From Candidatus Rifleibacteriota bacterium (GTDB lineage: Bacteria; Riflebacteria; Ozemobacteria; Ozemobacterales; Ozemobacteraceae): a stretch of DNA of 16,420 nt. Both the position numbers and the translations under genes were made by a program. Shown here in pieces: positions 1 to 7,915 of the stretch. Under the pieces are notes generated by a model. That model was not told where the DNA came from, ran no database searches, and saw only the letters and a program-made list of their open reading frames with translations. Within the stretch, counting starts at the first letter, position 1, and the number at the start of each line of letters is the position of its first letter. The stretch covers positions 1-16,420 of the forward strand of contig JAKQKW010000167.1 in the NCBI GenBank assembly GCA_029560455.1. The letters run 5' to 3'.

Positions 1-11
1 TTTAAACTCAT
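1..11 (-). CDS. Possible start of a following minus-strand gene (partial)
   Basis: An ATG at 11-9 overlaps the TGA stop (10-8) of the DUF3109-family gene in an ATGA arrangement. A GGCGGAG stretch sits about 4 bases upstream of it. This is the usual layout of a translationally coupled next gene, but only about three codons (M-S-L) lie in the window, so the product cannot be named and the gene itself is only an inference. Confidence 0.35.
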
Positions 12-586
12 AAAACTCCGCCTTTCCGCATTTTTTCTTCTTTTTTGTAGGCTTCTCTGACTTCTTCGACCCATTCAGGGCCGAAAAGGCTGGCAAGAAG
101 ATCGGCAAAACTCAACAGCAGCGGCGGGGGATTGTCGATTGACCGGCAGAATTCTGGAATATGGCAGTTGATCAGCCAGCCAGTCGCGGTTTTCTTGATG
201 ATCAGCGGAAAAAGAGAACACCACAGCGGTTTGACGTCGAGCAGCGGCAGACGGTTTTCGAGCGTGTAACGGTGCAGAGAACAGAGAATCACACCGTTTT
301 CATCGATGAAAGAAAGGGGACAGGGAGTGTTTTCGGCCACTTCGACAATATGCAGATTGCCTTTATAACGCTCGCTGATGCCGCCTTTCAATAATTGCAG
401 ATTTTGTCGCGACAGCATTGGAGCAACTTTATCGAGATGATCCCTGATCGTTGCCTCTTCTTCTTCGCTGATTGGCGCACCAAGATCGCCGTATTTGCAG
501 CAGCAGCCAAGACATGCTTCGAGATTACAGCCGAAGCGGGTTTGCCAGACTTCATCAGATATCAGAACATTGCCGATTTCCCGCAC
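8..586 (-). CDS. Cysteine-rich DUF3109-family protein (YkgJ-like metal/Fe-S cluster type)
   Basis: The 192-residue protein matches the DUF3109 pattern. It has an N-terminal IGNVLISDEV motif, then a cysteine cluster at C20, C25, C28, C29 and C30, a GDLGAP motif (33-38), further cysteines at C89 and C102, a KPLWCSLFP motif with C123, and C141 and C147. Ten regularly placed cysteines fit a zinc or iron-sulfur cluster, as assumed for YkgJ-like families; the biochemical role of DUF3109 is not established. No signal peptide or membrane segment is seen, so it is probably cytosolic. The start is GTG (586-584), placed where family members begin, with an AGGCGGT sequence upstream. It diverges from the HEAT-repeat gene and its stop overlaps a possible next gene. 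The family call is fairly sure; the function is unknown. Confidence 0.8.
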   Translation of the reverse strand: MREIGNVLISDEVWQTRFGCNLEACLGCCCKYGDLGAPISEEEEATIRDHLDKVAPMLSRQNLQLLKGGISERYKGNLHIVEVAENTPCPLSFIDENGVILCSLHRYTLENRLPLLDVKPLWCSLFPLIIKKTATGWLINCHIPEFCRSIDNPPPLLLSFADLLASLFGPEWVEEVREAYKKEEKMRKGGVL

Positions 587-610
587 TGTTATTTGACCGC
601 CTAAGAAAAT

Positions 611-642
611 TTGCCAATTAGTATTGTTAATATATTATACTA
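611..642. promoter_or_regulatory. AT-rich divergent promoter region with inverted repeat
   Basis: This is the intergenic stretch between the divergent DUF3109 and HEAT-repeat genes. On the plus strand TTGCCA (611-616) is followed after 16 bases by TATTAT (633-638); a TATACT at 636-641 is the alternative -10. On the minus strand a perfect TATAAT lies at 639-634, but no good -35 goes with it. A 6-bp inverted repeat, TAGTAT (619-624) and ATACTA (637-642), spans both -10 candidates and could be an operator. This is sequence inspection only. Confidence 0.45.
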
Positions 643-663
643 TGAAGTCGATAAAGTAACGCG

Positions 664-2616
664 ATGACAAACATAGATTATGCACTGATTGTTGGGGTTC
701 TGGTTCTGGTAGCGGTTGTGGCCGTTCGTATTTTTTGGGGCCGCCGTCGCAAAGCAGAACAGATGCCTGCACCCGAAATCAAGGTGCCGAAAACCAGCAC
801 TGTCGTTGACCGTGGTGCAGCAGAAACTGCCCCGGTAAAGCCCCCGCAGACCGCCGAAGTTGGTTCTGCTTCCGTTGAGTCTGCCGCTTCCGTTGCACCA
901 TCCGCAATTTCAGAAAAGCCGGTCGCGGAAGATAAGGCCGATTCTTCCGAAATCAGGCAGTCAGAACGCGAACGCCCGGCCGAAAAGAAGCCGGCCCCGC
1001 AGCATGAAGAGATAGTCGACCCGCTGGTTCTGATTAAAACATTTTCAGCACCGGTTGAAAAACGTATTGAAGCCATCAGAGAAGCAGGTCGTAAAAAAAT
1101 GGCCGAGGCGGTTCCGGCCTTGATTGAGGCTCTTTATGAGCCTGACCAGAGTGTGTCGCTTGCCGCAACTGAAAGTCTCGGTCAGATTGGCGATCCGAGC
1201 GCAATTGAACCCCTGATTGAAATTTCCCGCCGTAGTGATGCTGCCTTGATCAAGGCAATTTCCCATGAAAATGAAAAACCTCCGAAAGCCGAAGCTGAAA
1301 AAAATCAGGAAGAAGAAGCCAATGCAAATCCTTATAAATTCAAAGAAATGGTTGTTTTTAAGATCGATCAGCTCCCGGTTGAATATTTTCAGCCTGACGG
1401 TACACCGCTGCCGCGCAAGGAACTCGTTGTCAGAGGCCTGAAAGACAACAGCCAGCAGATGCGCCAGATGGCGGCCAAGGCTGCAATCGGCCTCGACAGT
1501 GAAGAGGTCGTTGAGCCACTGATCGAAGCTCTCGCAAATCCTTTTGAGGTTGAGTCGGTAAGATTCATGGCCGCTGAAGCCCTCGGGGGCATGCAGAACG
1601 ACAAATCGGTCGAATCGCTGCTTCGGGCTCTTAAAGATGAGAATGTTGCAGTTAGATACTCTGCCGCCGCCGCGTTGAGCGGCCGAAAAGATGAAAGAGT
1701 TCTTGCGGCTCTCATCGAAGCCATAGATGACCCTGACCGCTTTGTCAAAGCTTCAGTTGCCTATGCTCTTGGCACTACGCTTGAGCCTGAAGCGTTGAAA
1801 GCACTTTTCAGATGCGTCACCGACGAAAATGACGTGGTCAGATTTTCGGCTGCCAAGGCCATTGCCGCTTTTCCTTATGATGAGGTATTTGCTCAGCTGG
1901 AGACGATGGCTGGCCAGAAAAGCCGTGAGTCTAAGCTGGTGAGGGTCGAAGTTCTCGGACAGATGAAAGATGAACGCTCGATAAGGGCTTTAAAAGATCT
2001 TTTAAAGGATTCTGATTCTGAAGTCAGTTACAAGGCTTCTCTGGCCCTTATGGGCAACGAAAACCTTGAGGTGCTTGAAGAGCTTATTGCTGTTTCGCGC
2101 AAACTTGACGATGAACTTAAACAGCTTGCCAGTCGTAATGCTCAGCTTGGGAACACAAAGACCATGACTGAAGAAGCTGTGATTCCCGAAAGAGTATCAA
2201 CCGGGCAGGTTAAAAAGCTTGAGGAAATCGGGGCATTGCCGCCAAACCTCGAAAAACTTCGCCGCAGTCTTCTTGACGCCAGCCCTAATATCAGAGGCAG
2301 TGCTGCCAATACCCTTGGCGATTTTCAGCAGCCTGAAGCTGTTGCACTGCTTGCCGCTGCAGCCCGCGATGAAAACGAGTTCGTCAGGGCATCGGCAGTC
2401 AATTCACTGGGGCGTATCGGGTCGTCAGAGGCCCTTGATTTTGTCATTGTTTATGAAAAGGATGCTTCTGAAGAGGTCAGATATGCTGTGGTAAAAGCTC
2501 TCTCATCAAGCAACAGCGATATTGCCAGAGAATGCCTCGGCCGTGTTTCAAAAAATGATCGTTCTAAAAATGTGAAGAGAGCTGCTCGACTGGCTCTTGA
2601 AAAATTGAACGCCTGA
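664..2616 (+). CDS. Membrane-anchored HEAT-repeat protein
   Basis: The 650-residue protein starts with one hydrophobic segment (about residues 6-26) followed by a basic GRRRK stop-transfer patch, so the bulk should be cytoplasmic. Residues 31-115 are a Pro/Ala/Glu-rich, probably disordered linker. The rest is alpha-solenoid: PBS-lyase-type HEAT units of about 30 residues at about 119-200, 255-475 and 528-650, with recurring patterns such as AAEALGGM, AAAALSGR and AVNSLGRIG followed by acidic turns. A charged insert (about 201-250) and a second break (about 476-527) split the solenoid into three blocks. HEAT repeats are protein-binding scaffolds, and no catalytic motif is visible. The SD before the ATG at 664 is weak. 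The FmdE-like gene follows after 60 bases on the same strand. Architecture is clear; partner and role are unknown. Confidence 0.85.
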   Translation: MTNIDYALIVGVLVLVAVVAVRIFWGRRRKAEQMPAPEIKVPKTSTVVDRGAAETAPVKPPQTAEVGSASVESAASVAPSAISEKPVAEDKADSSEIRQSERERPAEKKPAPQHEEIVDPLVLIKTFSAPVEKRIEAIREAGRKKMAEAVPALIEALYEPDQSVSLAATESLGQIGDPSAIEPLIEISRRSDAALIKAISHENEKPPKAEAEKNQEEEANANPYKFKEMVVFKIDQLPVEYFQPDGTPLPRKELVVRGLKDNSQQMRQMAAKAAIGLDSEEVVEPLIEALANPFEVESVRFMAAEALGGMQNDKSVESLLRALKDENVAVRYSAAAALSGRKDERVLAALIEAIDDPDRFVKASVAYALGTTLEPEALKALFRCVTDENDVVRFSAAKAIAAFPYDEVFAQLETMAGQKSRESKLVRVEVLGQMKDERSIRALKDLLKDSDSEVSYKASLALMGNENLEVLEELIAVSRKLDDELKQLASRNAQLGNTKTMTEEAVIPERVSTGQVKKLEEIGALPPNLEKLRRSLLDASPNIRGSAANTLGDFQQPEAVALLAAAARDENEFVRASAVNSLGRIGSSEALDFVIVYEKDASEEVRYAVVKALSSSNSDIARECLGRVSKNDRSKNVKRAARLALEKLNA

Positions 2617-2621
2617 GCATC

Positions 2622-2650
2622 TTGCGCTTTTTATTCTTTAATGGAATACT
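2622..2650 (+). promoter_or_regulatory. Possible promoter of the FmdE-like gene
   Basis: TTGCGC (2622-2627) and AATACT (2645-2650) are 17 bases apart in the gap after the HEAT-repeat gene. Both boxes are imperfect, and no terminator separates the two genes, so readthrough is equally possible. Confidence 0.3.
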
Positions 2651-2676
2651 GATAGAAACAACCTCGGAGGGGCACC

Positions 2677-3279
2677 ATGACTGATGCAGAATTTAACGAA
2701 CTCGTCGAAAAAGTTTATAAATTTCATACCAAACGCGCACCCGGCATTCCGATTGGAGTAGAAATGGTTCTGCTCGCCAAAGAAAAACTTGGCGATGTCA
2801 AGAAGCTTGGTGCCGTCACCGAAACTCAGGTTTGCCTTTCCGATGCCATTCAGTTTCTGACCGGGTGTACCGTAGGCAATAAATATCTGATCATGAATGA
2901 TAAAATTGGTCGATATGCTCTCACGCTTTATGACCGGTCAAATGGCCGTGGTATAAGGGTTTTTGTCGATATGAAAAAGATCGACCCCGATAAAATGCCG
3001 GAAACTCACAAATTTTTTCTGCGCCAGCGTTCGCCTGAGGTGCAGAGCGATGATGCCGCCCGCAAGGCATCGGCAAAGATAATAGTCGACGAATTCATGG
3101 CCGCCGGCCGCAACATCTTTGGCTGGCAGTATGTACGTATGAAAAAATACGACAAAGAACCGGTCTACCCGGTAAAAATCTGCCCGACCTGCGGCGAATC
3201 ATTCATCTACAGCGAAAAAGACGCCAAAAACTGCCTCTACTGCTCCCGCCAGCTCGACTATTACGTCTCCGAGCAATAA
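2677..3279 (+). CDS. FmdE-domain protein with C-terminal zinc ribbon
   Basis: The 200-residue protein has an FmdE-type domain (about 5-155). It keeps the hallmark stretch around C53 (VCLSDAIQ), the TGCT motif with C64 and G63, and a following GRYALTLYDR segment. The usual N-terminal HGHLCPG metal motif is altered to HTKRAPG (17-23): His17 stays, but the second His and the Cys are gone. A zinc ribbon is appended with CPTC (C169, C172) and CLYC (C186, C189). FmdE was named from formylmethanofuran dehydrogenase, but bacterial homologues are widespread and mostly unassigned, so methanofuran chemistry should not be inferred. A strong SD, GGAGGGG (2666-2672), lies 4 bases before the ATG. The gene ends in a good terminator. 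The family is likely; the function is open. Confidence 0.8.
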   Translation: MTDAEFNELVEKVYKFHTKRAPGIPIGVEMVLLAKEKLGDVKKLGAVTETQVCLSDAIQFLTGCTVGNKYLIMNDKIGRYALTLYDRSNGRGIRVFVDMKKIDPDKMPETHKFFLRQRSPEVQSDDAARKASAKIIVDEFMAAGRNIFGWQYVRMKKYDKEPVYPVKICPTCGESFIYSEKDAKNCLYCSRQLDYYVSEQ

Positions 3280-3298
3280 TAAAGCAGCTCTTAATAGC

Positions 3299-3330
3299 AA
3301 AAAGCCGGGCATAATTCGCCCGGTTTTTTT
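3299..3330 (+). terminator. Rho-independent terminator of the FmdE-like gene
   Basis: CCGGGC (3305-3310) pairs perfectly with GCCCGG (3318-3323) across a 7-base loop, followed by seven T (3324-3330). The A-run before the stem lets the helix extend by A-T pairs. It lies 19 bases after the stop at 3279. Confidence 0.9.
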
Positions 3331-3348
3331 GCATCAGAGATATCTTGT

Positions 3349-3379
3349 AAAAAAACAACCCGGTGTTTTGCACCGGGTT
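3349..3379 (-). terminator. Rho-independent terminator of the lepA operon
   Basis: Arms AACCCGGTG (3357-3365) and CACCGGGTT (3371-3379) form a perfect 9-bp stem with a 5-base loop. Read on the minus strand the hairpin is followed by TGTTTTTTT, the right layout for ending lepA, whose stop is at 3401. It lies back to back with the plus-strand terminator. Confidence 0.9.
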
Positions 3380-3400
3380 TGTTTGTGAACAAGTATTTTC

Positions 3401-5203
3401 TCAGTCGTCGTCGGGCCTGAGAATGGCCATGAAGGCCTTTTGCGGGATTTCGACGTTGCCGACCATTTTCATGCGCTTTTTGCCCTCTTTCTGCTTTTCG
3501 AGCAGCTTGCGCTTGCGGGTGATGTCGCCGCCGTAACACTTGGCTGTAACGTCTTTGCGCAGGGCGGCAATATTCTCGCGCGCGATGATTTTGGCACCGA
3601 TCGCTGCCTGCAGCGGAATCTGGAACTGGTGCCTTGGAATCAGGCCGCGCAGCTTGGTAATGACATTACGGCCGCGGTATTCAGCGCGTTCACGATGGCA
3701 CAGAAACGACAGGGCATCGACCTTGTCGCCGTTTACAAGAATATCGACGCGCGAAATGTCGGCGGCACGGTTGCCGATGTGCTCGTAATCGAGCGAAGCA
3801 TAGCCGCGGGTGCGGCTCTTCAGCTTGTCATAGAAGTCTACGATGATCTCTGAAAGCGGCAGGTCGAAAGAAATTGAAACGCGGTTTTCAGAGATGAACT
3901 CCATGTTTTTCATGACGCCGCGGCGATCCTGGGCAAGTTCCATGATCGTGCCGATGTATTCCTTCGGCATGAAGATGGTCGCATGCACGAATGGCTCACG
4001 GATTTCTTCAAGTTCGTTGTAGTCAGGAAGTTTCGATGGTGAGTCGATTTCGTAAGCGGTACCGTCTTTCAGGACGACTTCGTAAATAACGTTTGGCGCT
4101 GTGGTGACCAGGTCGAGGTCATATTCTCGCTCGAGTCGTTCCTGAATGATTTCCATGTGTAATAGACCAAGGAAGCCACATCTGAAGCCAAAACCGAGTG
4201 CCAGAGAGTTTTCTGGAAAATACGACAGGCTCGAATCATTGAGCGTGAGTTTGTCGAGGGCGTTACGCAGGTCGTTGAAGGCATTGGTTTCGACCGGGTA
4301 AAGACCGCAGAAAACCATCTGTTTCGCCTTCTGAAAGCCTGGTATTGCTGTAACTTCCGGCGCTTTTTCAAGTACAACAGTGTCACCGATGTTTACATAG
4401 CCCATTTCCTTGATCGTTGCATGAAAAAAGCCAACCTGGCCGGTGGCAAGTTCGTTGGTGATTACCGGTTTAGGCGTAAAAACCCCGGCTTCGATAATTT
4501 CAAAAGAGGCATCGGTCGCCTTGAATTTGATGCGGTCTCGTGTTTTGAGCATACCGTCAACAACGCGACAGTAGACAATAACGCCCTTGTATGAGTCGTA
4601 ATTCGCATCGAAAACCAGTGCTCTGAGCGTTTTATTCTGTTCACCCTTCGGCGCCGGAATGCGATGAATGATGGCTTCAAGCAGTTCTGGCACGCCGCGG
4701 CCCTCTTTGGCAGATACAAGAATGGCCTCTGAACAGTCTATGCCGATGAGATTCTCGATTTCTTCTTTGACTTTTTCCGGGTCAGCTGCCGGCAGGTCTA
4801 TTTTGTTGATGACCGGTATGATTTCGAGGTTTTGATTGATCGCCAGAGTGGCGTTGGCCATGGTCTGGGCTTCGACGCCCTGGCTGGCGTCGACGACCAG
4901 CAGTGCTCCTTCGCAGGCTGCGATCGAGCGTGAAACTTCGTAAGAAAAATCGACGTGGCCTGGGGTGTCGATCAGATTGAAACAGTATTCTTCACCGCTT
5001 TTGCTGGTGTAGATCATACGCACAGCCTGGGCTTTGATGGTGATGCCGCGTTCTCTTTCGAGGTCCATTGAATCGAGAAGCTGATCTTTCATTTCCCGTT
5101 TGCTGACGGTGGAAGTAAACTCGATCAGGCGGTCGGCCAGGGTCGACTTGCCGTGGTCGATGTGAGCGATGATACAGAAATTGCGAATTTTGTTCAGTGA
5201 CAA
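3401..5203 (-). CDS. lepA: Elongation factor 4 (LepA), ribosome-associated GTPase
   Basis: LepA/EF4 is a translation GTPase that binds the ribosome and is linked to back-translocation and/or 30S biogenesis. The 600-residue protein is normal family length. It shows the P-loop AHIDHGKST (13-21), the switch region with RGITI (52-56), DTPGH (79-83) and NKID (133-136). The LepA-specific C-terminal tail is present, with [20 protein letters not shown] and a terminal AILRP. The start is TTG at 5203-5201; it aligns with the usual N-terminus ([19 protein letters not shown]) and has an AGGAG SD (5215-5211) 7 bases upstream. The SD lies in the last codons of the NHL/TPR gene, whose TAA is only 4 bases before the TTG, so translation is probably coupled. 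It is the last gene of the der operon and is followed by a terminator. Confidence 0.97.
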   Translation of the reverse strand: MSLNKIRNFCIIAHIDHGKSTLADRLIEFTSTVSKREMKDQLLDSMDLERERGITIKAQAVRMIYTSKSGEEYCFNLIDTPGHVDFSYEVSRSIAACEGALLVVDASQGVEAQTMANATLAINQNLEIIPVINKIDLPAADPEKVKEEIENLIGIDCSEAILVSAKEGRGVPELLEAIIHRIPAPKGEQNKTLRALVFDANYDSYKGVIVYCRVVDGMLKTRDRIKFKATDASFEIIEAGVFTPKPVITNELATGQVGFFHATIKEMGYVNIGDTVVLEKAPEVTAIPGFQKAKQMVFCGLYPVETNAFNDLRNALDKLTLNDSSLSYFPENSLALGFGFRCGFLGLLHMEIIQERLEREYDLDLVTTAPNVIYEVVLKDGTAYEIDSPSKLPDYNELEEIREPFVHATIFMPKEYIGTIMELAQDRRGVMKNMEFISENRVSISFDLPLSEIIVDFYDKLKSRTRGYASLDYEHIGNRAADISRVDILVNGDKVDALSFLCHRERAEYRGRNVITKLRGLIPRHQFQIPLQAAIGAKIIARENIAALRKDVTAKCYGGDITRKRKLLEKQKEGKKRMKMVGNVEIPQKAFMAILRPDDD

Positions 5204-5215
5204 GAGCTTACTCCT
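5204..5215 (-). promoter_or_regulatory. Ribosome binding site fixing the TTG start of lepA
   Basis: AGGAG (5215-5211), then TAAGCTC, then TTG. The SD is formed by the final Glu codon region of the upstream gene and abuts its TAA stop. No ATG or GTG gives a better alignment with the LepA N-terminus. Confidence 0.75.
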
Positions 5216-6644
5216 GGGATTGTGTAAAGATGAATCTGGTAAGCATAACCTTGATTATCCAGACAATAATCAGACCAGCTATGACTGCTATAATGCCAAA
5301 AACTATCGAAGCAATCAAGCCCTGATTTGCAGCCCAGAAAATTGCGTCGAGCTTTTGCGGGATATTGGCGTCGTCGGGCCGGTATCTGAGCACCCGGCGG
5401 TAGAATTCTTCAGCTTTGTAATAGTCACGTTCATTGAAAGCGCGATTCCCGAAGAAATAGAGGGCGTTAACCATCAGGTCGCGGGCCTGTTCATTGTTTG
5501 GCTGCAGATAGAGAACTTTTTCGATGCGGGTCAGGGCGGCATCCCAGTCGTCTTTGAGGGCCAGTTGCTTGGCTTCGCGCAATGTTATCGTGGCCTGCCC
5601 GGGCTGGAAAAAATGCACGCGATTGTTGCCCTGATCTGCGATAATGAGTGTCTCATCGCGGTTGAGTGCCATGCCGCGCGGCATCAGAAGACGGCCGGGG
5701 GCAGAGCCGCGGCGGCCGTGATGTTCAAAAAACTTACCATCGCGGGTGATTTCAACAATTCGGTGATTGAGAGTGTCGCTGATCAGCAGGTTCTGGTCGA
5801 GGCTGGCAGTTATATAAGACGGGCTGTTGAGCATGCCCTTTTCGCTGCCTTTGCCACTGCCATAACGCCAGATGATTTTACCTTCTTTCGGCTCCCAGCA
5901 GACGACCTGGTTGAAGGTCGGGTAGGTGACCACCAGATTACCGTCGTTCATCCAGTAAACACCACGGGGAGGCACGGCGTTGAAGGCACCCTTTTTGGTT
6001 TCTTCCTGGTAGACAAGTTCTTTAAGGCACTTGCCGGCATCGTTGAGAATCTGAACCCTTTTGTTGCGGCCTTCGGCGACGGCGATACGCCCGTCAGCGC
6101 TGATGTCGATGTCCATCGGCCCGAACAGTTCGCCCTGGCCTCTGCCTGAACGGCCGAACGTGCTGGTGACCTTGCCGCTTGTGAAGTCGAGAACTGCAAT
6201 GATGTCACTTTCACTCAGAGATACATAAAGCTGACCTTTGCCGTCGAAAGCCATGCCGGTTGGTCGCGGAAAATAACGTTGAACTTCAGCGAGAAACGCC
6301 GGATCAGTGCAGATGTTGCCGGCTTCTGAAGCGTTGCGCGGCGGTATCAGAGCCTTGGCCGATGTCTGTTTCTTGCCGTCGGCACGAATCGGGTCTGAGG
6401 CCACCAGCTGCGGAATCGCCCTGGCAAAATCGCCGTCGGGTGTAAGAACCTGCAGGCGGTTGTTACGCTGGTCGGCAACGATTATTCGACCGTCCTGAAG
6501 CAGCAGCAGTTCTTCCGGGGCGTTGAATTCAAGAGGTCCCTTGCCCTCAAAACCTCTGATGGTGAAAACTGAGAGGTCGAGCGCTGCATTGGCCTGCGAA
6601 AGAGTTACTGCAACAAACAGCAGAACGGCAAACAGCTTTTTCAA
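5208..6644 (-). CDS. Exported NHL beta-propeller / TPR protein with C-terminal membrane anchor
   Basis: The 478-residue protein has a clear signal peptide (residues 1-20, probable cleavage after ANA). NHL-type repeats (about 40-346) follow with recurrent [34 protein letters not shown] and [12 protein letters not shown] motifs, typical of a six-bladed propeller. Two TPR-like helical pairs (about 354-386 and 394-430) come next, then a single C-terminal membrane helix (about 441-466). Propeller and TPRs should therefore face the periplasm or exterior, tethered to the membrane; NHL propellers generally bind other molecules. The start is TTG (6644-6642), overlapping the vanW-gene TGA by 4 bases, with GAGGAG (6658-6653) 8 bases upstream. 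It lies between a VanW-domain gene and lepA. Partner and role are not recognisable. Confidence 0.85.
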   Translation of the reverse strand: MKKLFAVLLFVAVTLSQANAALDLSVFTIRGFEGKGPLEFNAPEELLLLQDGRIIVADQRNNRLQVLTPDGDFARAIPQLVASDPIRADGKKQTSAKALIPPRNASEAGNICTDPAFLAEVQRYFPRPTGMAFDGKGQLYVSLSESDIIAVLDFTSGKVTSTFGRSGRGQGELFGPMDIDISADGRIAVAEGRNKRVQILNDAGKCLKELVYQEETKKGAFNAVPPRGVYWMNDGNLVVTYPTFNQVVCWEPKEGKIIWRYGSGKGSEKGMLNSPSYITASLDQNLLISDTLNHRIVEITRDGKFFEHHGRRGSAPGRLLMPRGMALNRDETLIIADQGNNRVHFFQPGQATITLREAKQLALKDDWDAALTRIEKVLYLQPNNEQARDLMVNALYFFGNRAFNERDYYKAEEFYRRVLRYRPDDANIPQKLDAIFWAANQGLIASIVFGIIAVIAGLIIVWIIKVMLTRFIFTQSQE

Positions 6645-7894
6645 TTATTAATCTCCTCGATCCGGTTGAAGGTCAGATATCGGTCTTTGCTCAAACGTTC
6701 TTCTTTGCTGGGCTTGCCATCTTTGATAATGGTGCGATAGGCTTCGACACTGTAGCCATGCACACCGGGATGAACAATTTTGACTTCACCTTTCTTCAGA
6801 GAAGAATTGCTTTTCTTCTGAACTTCGTAAGGGTGTTTTACTTCGTTTCTGGTCTCGAGTACGACGGTGTCGAAGGGCTTTTTCTCGGCATAAATTTCGA
6901 CTTCGACTCTGCCTTTACCGGCACGGCTGACAATCAGAACCGGTATGTCGAGAGTGTTGGTGAATCTGAAGTCCTTGAAGCCCCAGGCAACCGCTGCATC
7001 GAGGCCGCGGTCGGCATATTCGATGCCGTCATAGATAGAGTGATTATGGCGTTCATCAATTTTCATGCCGCTGAGAAGAGCAGCACGGTAGAGAGTGGTG
7101 CTGACCTGGCAGATCCCACCGCCCAGACCAGGGATGACTCTTCCCTGTGAGATGACTCCGGCCTTTTTGAAACCGTATTTTTCGGTGCGGGGGCCGACAA
7201 CTTTATTGAAGCTGAATTTGCCGCCTGGCGGAACGATGAGGCCATCGATTTTGTGACTGGCGATTTCAAGATTCACGTTGCGTTCAGGGTCATCGATATG
7301 ACCGGCATGCAAGGTCGAAAAAGTTGCGACGAGTGTGTTGAAACCCATTTCACGCATTTTGCTTGAGAAGCCATCCTTTCCTTCGATCGGTGCGATTGCG
7401 AGATCCACCGCAAAACTGGTGGCGTTGTAGTTTTCAACCAGACTTTTTTCGAGGGCGGCGAGGGTTTTTTCCTTGTCGATGCCAAAGCCGGGCTCACCCC
7501 TGACAATTCTCTGAAAACTGTTTTTACCGCCTTCAATTCTTGCCGGTGCTGCCTGTTTTACGTTTGACAGAGTCAGGCTGGCGATGACCTGTTTTGCCAG
7601 TTCGCCGTCTGCTTCGATTTTAACAATCTGGTCATTTTTTTTAGTGACCGACAGAAGCGGCAGTTCATTTACCGGAATCTGCTGCAGGCCATCGGTAAAG
7701 ACTATCTGAACCGGTTTGATTTCGGTTTTCAGATCTGTTTCAGGAGTTTTCTCGACAGCAGCTGTCGGGGTGTCTGGTGAGACCGGCGTCGGTTTCTCCG
7801 GCACCGATTTTTGAAAGTAGACGATCGTGAAAAAAATCGATGCAAGAAACACCAGAATCATCGCAACGAACAGACCTGAACGGAAAAACTTCAT
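6641..7894 (-). CDS. VanW-domain envelope protein with C-terminal G5-like domain
   Basis: The 417-residue protein has an N-terminal membrane anchor or uncleaved signal (about 7-27) and a Pro/Thr-rich stalk. A weakly defined middle region follows, then the VanW domain (about 195-320) with VPPGGKFSFNKVVGPRT (221-237) and GGGICQVSTTLYRAA (258-272, Cys262). The tail (about 350-412) resembles a G5 domain (GYSVEAYRTIIKDGK). VanW is named from a vancomycin-resistance cluster, but such proteins are common in peptidoglycan-linked envelope roles and the biochemical activity is unproven; this is not evidence of resistance. The ATG at 7894 is chosen because AGGAG (7908-7904) lies 9 bases upstream. The TTG at 7903 directly abuts that SD and cannot use it. 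It follows gpsA after 21 bases. Confidence 0.85.
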   Translation of the reverse strand: MKFFRSGLFVAMILVFLASIFFTIVYFQKSVPEKPTPVSPDTPTAAVEKTPETDLKTEIKPVQIVFTDGLQQIPVNELPLLSVTKKNDQIVKIEADGELAKQVIASLTLSNVKQAAPARIEGGKNSFQRIVRGEPGFGIDKEKTLAALEKSLVENYNATSFAVDLAIAPIEGKDGFSSKMREMGFNTLVATFSTLHAGHIDDPERNVNLEIASHKIDGLIVPPGGKFSFNKVVGPRTEKYGFKKAGVISQGRVIPGLGGGICQVSTTLYRAALLSGMKIDERHNHSIYDGIEYADRGLDAAVAWGFKDFRFTNTLDIPVLIVSRAGKGRVEVEIYAEKKPFDTVVLETRNEVKHPYEVQKKSNSSLKKGEVKIVHPGVHGYSVEAYRTIIKDGKPSKEERLSKDRYLTFNRIEEINN

Positions 7895-7915
7895 TATCTG
7901 CAACTCCTGAAATTA

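Noticed and set aside
2677..3279. Formylmethanofuran dehydrogenase subunit E, implying C1/methanogenic metabolism
   Set aside because: Only the domain family fits; key metal residues differ and no other Fmd subunit gene is present.
5169..6149. 326-residue plus-strand open frame
   Set aside because: It lies opposite the NHL/TPR gene and the lepA start, has no family motif, and the minus-strand products are clear; it is a shadow of their codon pattern.
6641..7894. VanW-domain gene as a vancomycin-resistance determinant
   Set aside because: No vanA/B/H/X/S/R-type genes are nearby, and VanW domains occur widely in ordinary envelope proteins.
7895..7903. TTG at 7903 as start of the VanW-domain protein
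   Set aside because: The TTG directly abuts the AGGAG SD; the ATG at 7894 has a 9-base spacing and is the better start.
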